Assembly: GCA_947649125.1 (NCBI GenBank)
Contig: CANSQL010000008.1
Span: 1 to 58,813, forward strand
Length of the DNA stretch: 58,813 nt
Source of the DNA: an uncultured Erysipelotrichaceae bacterium
GTDB taxonomy: Bacteria > Bacillota_I > Bacilli_A > Erysipelotrichales > Erysipelotrichaceae
Direction: 5' to 3'
The notes under the pieces: generated by a model
Database searches by the model: none
Told to the model about the DNA's origin: nothing
What the model saw: the letters and a program-made list of their open reading frames with translations, nothing else
Program-made: the position numbers and the translations under genes
Part shown: positions 26,907 through 37,230 of the stretch, one piece after another
Numbering within the stretch: position 1 is the stretch's first letter
Layout of the letters: every line of letters starts with the position of its first letter

Positions 26907-27773
26907 TTATCTCTTTAGCTTATGCGTTTTGCTTTCACGGCATGACTGATTAAGTAACGCTTTTGCCGGCTGCGCATCCGCAATTTTATCAGCACCGCCG
27001 CTCATGATCAGCTGCTCATCTTCGGTAATCTGAATTCTCAAAGTCCCCTTTTTCAGATGTACACAGACATCACGCTCGACTTTGTTTGCCAGCCATGCCA
27101 CCCATACTGCCGCACAGCAACCGCTTCCGCAGGCAAGTGTCATCCCGACACCGCGCTCATAGGTCGTAACGCGAATATTGCTCTTATCTGTTATCTCAAC
27201 AAAATCAACATTTGTCTTAGCTGAAAACAGCGGATGCTCATGAACTGCCGCTCCGATTTCCGCAAATGAATAACAGTCATTTTTATCAACGAATATTACC
27301 GTATGAATCGTTGTCATAAATACCGATGTAATCAACAGTGTTCGATCTTGTATTTGCAGCGGATAATCCTTAATCAGCTGATGATTTCTTATCTGCATCT
27401 GTTCACATTGAAAGTATGCTTTTCCCATATTCACCGACACATAAAACGGCTCCAAACAGTGAACATGAAGCTGCTTTGGCCCTGCTGCCGTTTGTACCTT
27501 GAACTCATTTCCGTAAACAAGCTGTCGATCAAGCGCATATTTCGCAAAACAGCGAATTCCGTTGCCGCACATCGGCGCAAAGGAGCCGTCGCTGTTGTAG
27601 ATTTCCATTGTTAAAGGATCGCTTTGTACAAAAATTATGCCGTCAGCACCGATTCCCGTATGACGATCACACAATACCATACTCATATGCTTTTTTTGTG
27701 CTTCGCTGTAACAAACATCCTCTGTCAACAGAAAATCATTTCCGCAGCCATGATATTTACTGACTGTAAGCAT
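26907..27773 (-). CDS. dapF: Diaminopimelate epimerase
   Basis: 288 residues from MLTVSKYHGCGNDFLL; this start is preferred over an ATG four codons earlier because GGGTGA lies 4-5 nt upstream. It converts LL-DAP to meso-DAP with two cysteines, seen in CGNGIRCF and ACGSGCCAA, one in each half of the two-domain fold. It heads the dapF-dapB-dapH operon and is divergent from the M20 deacetylase. No dapA or aminotransferase is adjacent, and I found no lysine riboswitch in the short upstream region. Confidence 0.95.
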   Translation of the reverse strand: MLTVSKYHGCGNDFLLTEDVCYSEAQKKHMSMVLCDRHTGIGADGIIFVQSDPLTMEIYNSDGSFAPMCGNGIRCFAKYALDRQLVYGNEFKVQTAAGPKQLHVHCLEPFYVSVNMGKAYFQCEQMQIRNHQLIKDYPLQIQDRTLLITSVFMTTIHTVIFVDKNDCYSFAEIGAAVHEHPLFSAKTNVDFVEITDKSNIRVTTYERGVGMTLACGSGCCAAVWVAWLANKVERDVCVHLKKGTLRIQITEDEQLIMSGGADKIADAQPAKALLNQSCRESKTHKLKR

Positions 27774-27931
27774 ATTATCACCCATATTCTTTGTATCGTA
27801 TTACTACAGTGTATGTAACGCTGTTTTCAATTATGCGATAAGCAGACGATTCATGAAAAGCTGTTCATAAGCAAGCAATTTCTCAGATGAAATTCATACA
27901 CTGTATCAGAAAAGAGGTTATAAGGACTCCT

Positions 27932-29026
27932 ATGGAACAAATACAACGCATACGAAGACAGCTGCATCAAATACCGGAGCTTGATAAGCAGCTGCCGAAA
28001 ACCATCGCTTATATCAAGCAAATACTCTCATCACTGAACTGCACGGTATTTCAACCGATTCCCGGTGCGGTTTGCGCCTATTTCGATTTTCACAAGACCA
28101 CGACACTTGCCTTTCGCAGCGATATGGACGCTTTAGCTATTCAGGAACAAAATGATGTCAGCTATCGATCGACACATAAGGGGCAAATGCACGCATGCGG
28201 ACATGATGCACATATGGCAATTCTGTTGACCTTCGCAAAGCACTTACACGCAATATCCGATTGTAAGCATAATGTATTGTTGATATTTCAACCGGCAGAG
28301 GAAACAACGGGAGGTGCCAAAGATATTGTTGATACAGAACTGTTTACCCGCTATCATGTAAACGCACTGTTTGCGCTCCATGTGATGCCGAAACAAAAAA
28401 AAGGGTCGATTGCCTCTAAAAGCGGTTATTTGATGGCAAAATCGGCGCAGATAACACTAAAAATCAAGGGGCGCTCTGCCCATGTCGCACACTTTCATGA
28501 GGGTAAGGATGCACTCTATGCAGCACTATGCTTTGTACAGCGAATATATGCAATCAGTGAACAACATAAAAAAGAAGCTCATTTATTAAAATTCGGAGTA
28601 TGCAACAGCGGTCAGGTTTGTAATGCGATCAGTGATCATACATTGTTGAAAGGTACACTTCGTGTATACAGTGATGACAGCTTTCATTACTTTCATGATC
28701 GACTGAATGAATTATGTGAACAGCTGCAGAAGGAAAGCGGCTGTGAATTTCAGCTTTCCTTGTCCGAAGGCTATCCTGCGCTTGTGAATGATAACGAGCT
28801 GTTTGAAAAAAGTAAAGAATTACTGAAGGATATGAACGTACTGACAAAAGCCGATCTTTTAACAGAGGATTTCGCATATTACGGTAAGGTCGTCAAAAGC
28901 ATGTTTTTTTACTTGGGCATCGGTGATGTATCACCCTTACACAGTGATACGTTTGATTTTGACGATTCCTGTCTCACAAAGGGGGTAAGCACATTTATTC
29001 AGTTGTTGGATATTGAAATCACATAA
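27932..29026 (+). CDS. M20-family amidohydrolase, probable N-acetyl-diaminopimelate deacetylase
   Basis: 364 residues from MEQIQRIRRQLHQIPELDKQLP, start set by AAGGA and 5-nt spacing; the frame extends 15 codons further back without an RBS. Metal ligands are seen in ACGHDAHM, the QPAEETTGGA stretch with the catalytic Glu, and LLTEDFAYYG. The dimerisation domain lies in the middle. Divergent dapF-dapB-dapH strongly suggests removal of the N-acetyl group in the DapH pathway. General amidohydrolases of this family look alike, so the substrate rests on context. Confidence 0.85.
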   Translation: MEQIQRIRRQLHQIPELDKQLPKTIAYIKQILSSLNCTVFQPIPGAVCAYFDFHKTTTLAFRSDMDALAIQEQNDVSYRSTHKGQMHACGHDAHMAILLTFAKHLHAISDCKHNVLLIFQPAEETTGGAKDIVDTELFTRYHVNALFALHVMPKQKKGSIASKSGYLMAKSAQITLKIKGRSAHVAHFHEGKDALYAALCFVQRIYAISEQHKKEAHLLKFGVCNSGQVCNAISDHTLLKGTLRVYSDDSFHYFHDRLNELCEQLQKESGCEFQLSLSEGYPALVNDNELFEKSKELLKDMNVLTKADLLTEDFAYYGKVVKSMFFYLGIGDVSPLHSDTFDFDDSCLTKGVSTFIQLLDIEIT

Positions 29027-29058
29027 AAAAATCATCCGCAGATGACCTTTTATTTCCT
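29025..29058. terminator. Bidirectional terminator between the M20 gene and ispD
   Basis: TCATC-CGCA-GATGA hairpin flanked by CCTTTTATTT on plus and TTTTTTTATG on minus, between convergent genes. Confidence 0.7.
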
Positions 29059-29694
29059 ATATAAATCCTCTTTTGTCGTAAGTTTGGCATTCTCATAACT
29101 GCCGATAATAACATGCACATCACAATTACCGAACATTTCCGCAATTTGCGCATCATCGGTTGCGCTGACATTATTTGATCTTGCCACTTCATAAGCACTT
29201 TTAATCAGTGACAGCGAAAAAGCCTGCGGAGTCTGCGCCTGCATCAGCTCCTCGCGAGGATAAGTTTCCACGATTTTACCGTCCCTTACTCTTTTGATCG
29301 TATCCTTTACCGGTACACATAACAGACATGCTTCATGGCTTCGCATCCCCTCTAAAAGCTCATCGAGACTTTGTTTTGAAAGCCATGGCCGTGCACCGTC
29401 ATGAATCAATACGATTTCCTCATTTACTGCCTTCAGACCGTTATAAACCGATTCCTGTCTTGTTGCACCGCCGATGACAAATGTGATATCATCTGAAAAC
29501 AATGCCTTCATCGCTTCCCTATCACTCTCATTGATGACAATAATGATTTGCCGACAGCGCTTGTCTTGTTGAAAGACAGCCGCTGTTTTTTCTATTACCG
29601 TTTGGGAATCGCTTAACGAATATAAAAGCTTATTATAGCCTAAGCCCATGCGTGAACCGCTGCCTGCCGCAACGATCAAAGCTGTATAAAACAT
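29050..29694 (-). CDS. ispD: 2-C-methyl-D-erythritol 4-phosphate cytidylyltransferase
   Basis: 214 residues; transfers CMP to MEP in non-mevalonate isoprenoid synthesis. Shows IVAAGSGSRMG (CTP loop), the ATRQESVYNGL signature with Arg/Ser, LIHDGARP, VPVKDTIKRV, AQTPQAF and ATDDAQIAE. These distinguish it from TarI reasonably well, although TarI-type CDP-ribitol enzymes are close relatives. It lies downstream of the dnaJ terminator, without ispF next to it. Confidence 0.88.
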   Translation of the reverse strand: MFYTALIVAAGSGSRMGLGYNKLLYSLSDSQTVIEKTAAVFQQDKRCRQIIIVINESDREAMKALFSDDITFVIGGATRQESVYNGLKAVNEEIVLIHDGARPWLSKQSLDELLEGMRSHEACLLCVPVKDTIKRVRDGKIVETYPREELMQAQTPQAFSLSLIKSAYEVARSNNVSATDDAQIAEMFGNCDVHVIIGSYENAKLTTKEDLYRK

Positions 29695-29764
29695 AATATC
29701 ACTTCACCTTCCGATAAATTGTATCATATTTTTACTCATATGGATATGTTCCATCAGTATTAAC

Positions 29765-29795
29765 AGAAAAAAGCCGATGCCGCCATCGACTTTAT
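29765..29795 (-). terminator. Intrinsic terminator of the hrcA-dnaJ operon
   Basis: Minus-strand AAGTCGATG/CATCGGCTT stem, 4-nt loop, then TTTTTC. It overlaps the dnaJ stop codon. Confidence 0.8.
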
Positions 29796-30895
29796 TTGAA
29801 CGCTTTTTTAAATTTATCAAACGGAGAATCATGAGTCTTTTTATTACGGATTTTTTCATAAAGTTCCTTTTCGTCACGAGTGATTTTCGTCGGAATTTCA
29901 ATCGTAACCTCTACAAATTGATCTCCTTGAGCACCGCGTTGTGATTTCACACCCTTGCCGCGTAAGCGAAATTGATGTCCGTATTGGGTACCGGCAGGAA
30001 TCGTCAGTTCCACATCACCGTAGACGGTAGGAACATCCACCTTACAACCAAGTGTCGCATCAAGCGCACTGATCGGAATACTGATTCTGATATCATTGCC
30101 GTCACGCACAAAGGTCTTATGACGACTGACAAGAATCTCTATATACAAATCACCGTTAGAGCCGCCGTTGATTCCGCGCTCCCCCTTATTCGGCACGCGC
30201 ACCTGCTGGCCCGATTGGATACCGGCAGGAATTTTGATATTCAGCTTAACTCGTCTGTGCTCATAACCGCGGCCATGACATTTATCGCATTTTTTGGAAA
30301 TGGTTTTACCGCTTCCGCGACAGTCCGGACAAACGCTTTGACTCTGGAAAATACCGAACGGTGTACGCTGTTGGGAAGTGACCTTACCGCTGCCGCCGCA
30401 GGTAGAACAGGTATGGATATCGCTTTTGGAATAAGCGCCGCTGCCGCCGCAGGCCGTACACTGTTCATCTACATCGATTGCGATTTCCTCCTCTTTGCCG
30501 AAAATCGCATCCATAAAATCAATGCGCATCTGCATAAAGCGATCGTTTCCCTTGCGCGGTCCACTGCTTTGACGCGCACGTCCGCCACCGCCGAAGCCGC
30601 CGCCGAAAAAGGAACCGAAAATATCGCCGAAATCCTCAAATCCGCCGAAGCCACCGCCGCCGAAATTCGCACCGTCCATTCCCGCATGTCCGAATTGATC
30701 GTAGGTTGCTTTTTTCTGCGGATCGGACAATACCTCGTAGGCCTCATTGACCTCCTTGAATTTTTCCTCTGCTCCGCTTTCCTTATTGACATCGGGGTGA
30801 TACTGTTTAGCCATCCTTCGATAAGCTTTTTTTATTTCATCGTCACTGGCACCCTTGCTGAGCCCCAGAACCTCATAATAATCACGTTTACTCAT
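29792..30895 (-). CDS. dnaJ: Chaperone DnaJ
   Basis: 367-residue type I Hsp40 co-chaperone of DnaK. The start [11 protein letters not shown] is chosen because AAGGTGG ends 5 nt before it. Shows the J domain with YHPDVNK, a Gly/Phe-rich region (about residues 70-105), and four CxxCxGxG zinc motifs ([32 protein letters not shown]). The C-terminal beta domains follow. Last gene of hrcA-grpE-dnaK-dnaJ; a stable hairpin lies in the 169-nt gap after dnaK. Confidence 0.97.
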   Translation of the reverse strand: MSKRDYYEVLGLSKGASDDEIKKAYRRMAKQYHPDVNKESGAEEKFKEVNEAYEVLSDPQKKATYDQFGHAGMDGANFGGGGFGGFEDFGDIFGSFFGGGFGGGGRARQSSGPRKGNDRFMQMRIDFMDAIFGKEEEIAIDVDEQCTACGGSGAYSKSDIHTCSTCGGSGKVTSQQRTPFGIFQSQSVCPDCRGSGKTISKKCDKCHGRGYEHRRVKLNIKIPAGIQSGQQVRVPNKGERGINGGSNGDLYIEILVSRHKTFVRDGNDIRISIPISALDATLGCKVDVPTVYGDVELTIPAGTQYGHQFRLRGKGVKSQRGAQGDQFVEVTIEIPTKITRDEKELYEKIRNKKTHDSPFDKFKKAFK

Positions 30896-31030
30896 TGTGA
30901 CCACCTTCCTGATTCAGTGTGATTCAGCTATAAATGAAGCCTTTTGAAGCAGACGTAAGCTTACATCCCTTATCAATTTAAATCCCAATCATAGCCTTAT
31001 CCGAATTGCACTCTATTAATACAGACGAAA

Positions 31031-31058
31031 CAGACGAGCTTATGTTAAGCATCGTCTG
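31031..31058 (-). other. Stem-loop between dnaK and dnaJ
   Basis: CAGACGA-GCTTA / TAAGC-TCGTCTG with one bulged base and a 3-nt loop (about 12 bp). The T-run after it is weak, so it may be an mRNA-processing or stabilising hairpin or a leaky terminator between dnaK and dnaJ. Confidence 0.6.
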
Positions 31059-31064
31059 ATCCGA

Positions 31065-32876
<1,812 letters not shown>

Positions 32877-33482
32877 TTATTCACTTACTTTAACAAGTGT
32901 CGCACGTAATACGCGATCCTTTAACATATAACCCTTTTGAAGTACCTCAATTACGATGCCGCTTTCAACACCTTCCCTTTTTTCCTGCATCAACGCATTA
33001 TGGAAATTAGGATCAAACGGCTTGTCTAAGGCTTCAATTTCACAAACGCCTTCTTTTTCCAGCACTGATTTCAGCTGAGTATAGATCATTTCAAAGCCCT
33101 TTACATAATTCTTAAGGTTTTGATCGTCCACCTTGACATCAAGTGCGCGCTCTAAGGAATCTAAAACCGGCAGAACCTCTGAGGCAAAGCTTTGGATGCG
33201 ATATTTGCGCACATTATCAGCCTCTGCCTGTAATCGCTTTTTCATATTGTCAGCATCTGCATATGCTTTAAAATAAGCATTTTTACTGACAGCCAGTTCT
33301 TCCTTTAAGGCAACGATTTCAGCCTCAAGCTCCTGCAGCTTTTTCTTCTTTGCCGCCTTTGGCTTTGCCTGTATAGTTTTTTCTTTATCCGCTGTCTGCT
33401 GCTCATCTGTTTTTATTGCCTCTGCTTCCTTACCTTCCTGCTTTACTTCTTTTTCATCCTGCTTCATTTCATTCTCCTGCAT
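32877..33482 (-). CDS. grpE: Nucleotide exchange factor GrpE
   Basis: 201 residues. A charged, low-complexity N-terminus (rich in Lys, Glu and Gln, residues 1-50) leads into a long coiled coil and the GrpE beta-domain, with MKKRLQAEADNVRKYRIQSFASEVLPVLDSLERAL and the C-terminal VIEVLQKGYMLKDRVLRATLVKVSE. It releases ADP from DnaK. It lies 9 nt after hrcA in the heat-shock operon. Confidence 0.96.
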   Translation of the reverse strand: MQENEMKQDEKEVKQEGKEAEAIKTDEQQTADKEKTIQAKPKAAKKKKLQELEAEIVALKEELAVSKNAYFKAYADADNMKKRLQAEADNVRKYRIQSFASEVLPVLDSLERALDVKVDDQNLKNYVKGFEMIYTQLKSVLEKEGVCEIEALDKPFDPNFHNALMQEKREGVESGIVIEVLQKGYMLKDRVLRATLVKVSE

Positions 33483-33491
33483 AAGTACCTC

Positions 33492-34517
33492 CTATTCTTC
33501 GTACTCATCGCGATACATCTCCTCGATGACTCTGCTCATATATTCCATTAAGGCAACCACACGATTGTACTGCATCCTTGTCGGACCGACAATCATCAGC
33601 TGACCTTCTTCCTCACTGTTTAATTTAAATTTGCTGGCTACCACCGCAACATTATTCATATGCAGCACCTGATTGGAGCTGTCCTCACCGATACAGACCA
33701 TCAAGTCGCCTTCATGATTTGCCAGCTCGCGCCACACACTGGAATCCTCCAACATACTCATCAGCTGCTTCAGCTTTTCGATATCGGCAAACTCAGGCTG
33801 ATACAGCATATTGCTTTGACCGCTGTAATACACATTGTCGCTCGCAAAACGGACAAACGCATTCACAAAGGCTTGGAACAGCACCTCATGGCGTGTAATA
33901 TGCGCCTCTAACAGCGGCTGGATCTCCTGCATTCGCTCAACGACGCTGCTGATCGGTGTACCGCTCAGTTTTTCATTGAGAATTACGCAGCAGTTTTGAA
34001 TGTCCTCGACACTCACCTTTTCGTCGAATTGGAAGGTCTTATTTTCCGTATGTCCGTGATCAGTCACAAAGATTGCCACTGCACTGCGCTCACTGATCGG
34101 AATCAGCTGTACATGCTGAAGTCGCTGACATTTCGAATCAGGCCCCAATACCACTGAGGTAAGATTCGTCATATCGGATAGAATATCACAGCTTTTCTTT
34201 ACGATTTCATCCAATGAATAATGTCTTTCCTTAAAGACCTTCTGCAGGGAATTCTTGACCCCTTCATCCAATTCCTTTTCCATTAGGTTTTCAACATAGA
34301 AGCGATATCCCGCCGAGCTCGGTATACGCCCGGAGGAGGTATGTGTTTTTTCCAACAGTCCCTCAGCCTCTAAAGCAGCCATTTCATTGCGAATTGTCGC
34401 AGAGGAGCACGGAAAATCCAACAGCGCCATCAGTGTTTTGGAGCCGACCGGTTCAGCCGTTCGTGTAAATTCATCAACTATCGTTTTAAAGATTACGATC
34501 TGACGATTAGTCAGCAT
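33492..34517 (-). CDS. hrcA: Heat-inducible transcription repressor HrcA
   Basis: 341 residues from MLTNRQIVIFKTIVDEFTRTAEPVGSKTL; AGAGG is 8 nt before this ATG, so the upstream GTG is rejected. The N-terminal winged helix (SSATIRNEMAALEAEGLLEKTHTSSGRIPS) is diagnostic, followed by the GAF-like and C-terminal domains (VVGPTRMQYNRVVALMEY-like end). HrcA binds CIRCE operators; two overlap its own promoter and two overlap clpB. First gene of hrcA-grpE-dnaK-dnaJ. Confidence 0.97.
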   Translation of the reverse strand: MLTNRQIVIFKTIVDEFTRTAEPVGSKTLMALLDFPCSSATIRNEMAALEAEGLLEKTHTSSGRIPSSAGYRFYVENLMEKELDEGVKNSLQKVFKERHYSLDEIVKKSCDILSDMTNLTSVVLGPDSKCQRLQHVQLIPISERSAVAIFVTDHGHTENKTFQFDEKVSVEDIQNCCVILNEKLSGTPISSVVERMQEIQPLLEAHITRHEVLFQAFVNAFVRFASDNVYYSGQSNMLYQPEFADIEKLKQLMSMLEDSSVWRELANHEGDLMVCIGEDSSNQVLHMNNVAVVASKFKLNSEEEGQLMIVGPTRMQYNRVVALMEYMSRVIEEMYRDEYEE

Positions 34518-34532
34518 CTTCAACACCTCTTT

Positions 34533-34604
34533 CTAGCACTCTTGTTCTATGTCTGCTAATAGTATATTCTTTTTCTTTAGCACAGTCAACCCCCAGAGTG
34601 CTAA
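34533..34604 (-). promoter_or_regulatory. hrcA operon promoter with two CIRCE-type operators
   Basis: Minus-strand -35 TTGACT (34584-34589), 17-nt spacer, -10 TATACT (34561-34566). CIRCE copy 1, CTAGCACTC-N9-GTCTGCTAA, lies at 34533-34559. Copy 2, TTAGCACAG-N10-GAGTGCTAA, lies at 34577-34604 and has one extra spacer base. The layout mirrors the clpB promoter. Confidence 0.9.
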
Positions 34605-35170
34605 TTTTTTATTTTTTATATACTTTCTTGTTGAATACGCACGTTTTAAGTTTCCTATTTTAAACGGAGCACGGCAACACTCTATCAACTGCGATTCCTT
34701 TTTCCGCCTGCACACATGCCTTTCAACTTACTTTCACACAGACTTGATTCCTTATATATAAAGCTGTATATATAAATTCCGTTCCATATATTATTATGTC
34801 CCTCACAGGAGTCCCCTTATACGATGAAAGACAAAACAAACTAAATCAATGAAAAGCACTCTGCCTGAATGTCTTTTTTCAATCCTTGCCCTGTGTTCTC
34901 GTGCTATATGTCATACCTGTTGCTTGAATTAGGCGAAATCAGGGTTTTTTCATAACCATTATGGTTTTATTCATACAATTTACCCTTTTAGAAATACACT
35001 CTTTATACAATCATTGTATTTTCTTAGTTTCATACCGTATAATCCACCCCTAAGCTTAATGAAACACCCTTGTAAAGGTGAGTTTTCACTGCCGCTGTTT
35101 ATGAAAAAAAGAATGAAAATAACTCATCAGAAAGAAAATTTAATGAAAATAAAATGTATGAAAAAGAAAA
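34605..35170 (+). other. AT-rich non-coding region before the opp operon
   Basis: About 570 bases with no supported gene; a short frame at 35014-35265 has low-complexity Met/Lys-rich translation and no RBS. It holds a TTATATATA/TATATATAA inverted repeat (about 34752-34775) and scattered weak hairpins. Confidence 0.5.
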
Positions 35171-35175
35171 AAGTG

Positions 35176-35204
35176 TTGAAAAATTCCTCAAAAAATTGTA
35201 TCCT
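35176..35204 (+). promoter_or_regulatory. Probable opp operon promoter
   Basis: TTGAAA (35176-35181), 17-nt spacer, TATCCT (35199-35204), placing the transcript start near 35211, about 135 nt before oppB. Confidence 0.5.
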
Positions 35205-35232
35205 TATATATATGTTCCTTAATAACAGCTTG

Positions 35233-35306
35233 TATTTAGCCGATAGAGAGCTAAATATACATTAGGAAAGCATACCTATGATTCAAATCATAGAGCTGCT
35301 GCAGCT
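35233..35306 (+). promoter_or_regulatory. Structured 5' leader of opp: consecutive inverted repeats
   Basis: Three inverted repeats follow the promoter: TATTTAGC/GCTAAATA (35233-35257, 9-nt loop), CTATGATT-CA-AATCATAG (35276-35293) and AGCTGC-T-GCAGCT (about 35293-35305). They could be operators or leader hairpins. No known riboswitch class is recognised. Confidence 0.45.
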
Positions 35307-35347
35307 GAATAAGTGAACAGGAAAGAAAAAGGAAAGGTGAAATAAAC

Positions 35348-36271
35348 ATGTTTAAATACGTATTCAAACGTGTTATGGTTGGATTAGTTACCTTGTTTCT
35401 GTTGGCAAGTGCTACATTCTTCCTGATGAAATTTACTCCCGGTTCTCCTATTTCTTCTGAAAGATTGAAAACCGAAGAAGCCAGAAAGGCAGCCATAGAG
35501 AAATATCATTTGGATAAATCGATACCTGAGCAGTATGCGATCTATATCGGCGGTGTGCTTCATGGTGATCTGGGAGAAAGTATGACCTCAACAACAAAGG
35601 GACAGCAGGCAACCGATTTGATCAGCAGATCATTTCCGGTTACTGCACGACTGGGTACCGTTGCTTTTGTGATTGCGCTTGTAGGCGGTATCGGCCTTGG
35701 AACAGCGGCGGCATTATCAAAACGCAAATGGATCAATAACCTTTGTATGTTTGTCGCAACGATCGGTGTATCGGTACCATCCTTCTTATTGGCATTATTA
35801 ATGATTATCGTGTTCGGTGTATACCTGCGTATTCTGCCGTTTATCGGCTTGAAATCGCCGATTCACTACATCATGCCGGCAACGACACTGGCGCTGTATC
35901 CGATTGCCACGATTGCCCGCTTGACACGAAGCAGTATGCTGGAGGTCATGAAGCAGGATTACATTATCTTGGCAAGATCAAAGGGTACCCCGTATAAAAA
36001 GGTAGTAATGAAGCACGCGCTTAAAAACGCAATGCTTCCGGTAATCACCTATGCAGGCCCGATGTTTGCATTTATGCTTACGGGAAGCTTCGTCATTGAA
36101 AGTGTATTCTCAATCCCGGGTATCGGACAGCTTATGGTCTCAAGTATTCAAAATCGTGACTACAGTATGATTATGGCTGTTACCATATTCCTCGGAGCAT
36201 TGGTAATCACCTTCAATATTTTAGCAGATATTGTATCAGCGGCAATCGATCCGCGTATTAAATTGAAATAG
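35348..36271 (+). CDS. oppB: Oligopeptide ABC transporter permease OppB
   Basis: 307-residue inner-membrane permease with about six transmembrane helices (first at residues 10-28). The EAA loop near residues 205-225 (DYIILARSKGTPYKKVVMKHALKNAMLPV) docks the ATPases. RBS AAAGGTGA precedes the ATG. First gene of oppBCDFA, behind a structured leader. Confidence 0.95.
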   Translation: MFKYVFKRVMVGLVTLFLLASATFFLMKFTPGSPISSERLKTEEARKAAIEKYHLDKSIPEQYAIYIGGVLHGDLGESMTSTTKGQQATDLISRSFPVTARLGTVAFVIALVGGIGLGTAAALSKRKWINNLCMFVATIGVSVPSFLLALLMIIVFGVYLRILPFIGLKSPIHYIMPATTLALYPIATIARLTRSSMLEVMKQDYIILARSKGTPYKKVVMKHALKNAMLPVITYAGPMFAFMLTGSFVIESVFSIPGIGQLMVSSIQNRDYSMIMAVTIFLGALVITFNILADIVSAAIDPRIKLK

Positions 36272-36282
36272 GAGGTTGCATT

Positions 36283-37218
36283 ATGGAAGAGAACAAAGTA
36301 TCCGATATCACGCTGTCTCCTGAATTATTTGAAAAGCTTGATGATAGCGAAAAGAATGCAGAAAAAATTGCATACGAAAGTTCAACCTATCTGCAGGATG
36401 CGTGGAAACGCTTTAAACAAAACAAATTAGCACTGATCGGCTTGATATTCCTGCTGATCATGCTTGTATTATCTATTATTGTCCCCATCATATCCCCATA
36501 TACCTATGACGGACAGGATTTGACGCTGCAGCATGCGGGCTCCAGTCTGCAACATTTGATGGGAACCGATAAATTCGGACGCGATATGCTTGTACGTATT
36601 ATGTGCGGCGGTCGTATTTCACTTGCCGTAGGCTTTGCGGCAGCGGCGATTTCGCTTGTTGTCGGTGTCGTTTACGGCGCCATCAGCGGTTATTTGGGCG
36701 GGAAGGTCGATATGGTGATGATGCGAATCGTCGATGCCATGTATTCAATTCCCGATATGTTGTATGTCATCATGGTCGTAGTTGCGATGGGCGCTAATTT
36801 CGTTTCCATTATGATCGGTGTTTGTCTGACGTTCTGGATGGATATGGCACGACAGGTAAGAACGCAGGTCATGACCTTAAAAGAACAGGAATTTTCTTTG
36901 GCGGCATTTGTATTAGGTGCCGGAAAATCACGTATTTTATTTAAGCATTTGATTATCAACAGTATGGGACCGATTATCGTAACCGTAACCATGATCGTTC
37001 CGCGTGCTATATTCTATGAAGCGTTCTTAAGCTTCCTCGGTATCGGTATTGCGGCGCCTCAAGCATCTTGGGGCACATTGGCAAATGACGCAAAGGGTCT
37101 TGTCAGCACCTATCCGATGGAAGTCATCTGGCCCGTATTGGCAATTTGCTTAACGATGCTGTCATTGAATTTTATCGGCGACGGATTAGGGGATGCCCTT
37201 GATCCGAAGAAAAAGTAG
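36283..37218 (+). CDS. oppC: Oligopeptide ABC transporter permease OppC
   Basis: 311 residues. The N-terminal OppC_N region contains SSTYLQDAWKRFKQNKLALIGLIFLL, with an additional about 35-residue hydrophilic extension. Then GTDKFGRDMLVRIMCGGRISL and an EAA-type loop (EFSLAAFVLGAGKSRILFKHLIINSMGP). About six membrane helices. AGGAGGT RBS; 11 nt after oppB. Confidence 0.95.
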   Translation: MEENKVSDITLSPELFEKLDDSEKNAEKIAYESSTYLQDAWKRFKQNKLALIGLIFLLIMLVLSIIVPIISPYTYDGQDLTLQHAGSSLQHLMGTDKFGRDMLVRIMCGGRISLAVGFAAAAISLVVGVVYGAISGYLGGKVDMVMMRIVDAMYSIPDMLYVIMVVVAMGANFVSIMIGVCLTFWMDMARQVRTQVMTLKEQEFSLAAFVLGAGKSRILFKHLIINSMGPIIVTVTMIVPRAIFYEAFLSFLGIGIAAPQASWGTLANDAKGLVSTYPMEVIWPVLAICLTMLSLNFIGDGLGDALDPKKK

Positions 37219-37230
37219 GAGGTGCGCTTT

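Noticed and set aside
27774-27931. Possible lysine riboswitch between dapF and the M20 gene
   Set aside because: The region is too short for an L-box and I see none of its conserved helices.
29972-30922. 316-codon open frame on the plus strand opposite dnaJ
   Set aside because: It is the antisense of a clear dnaJ with all zinc motifs; the translation is low-complexity and there is no RBS or domain.
35014-35265. 83-codon frame before opp
   Set aside because: Met/Lys-rich low-complexity translation in AT-rich DNA, no RBS, and it crosses the probable opp promoter.
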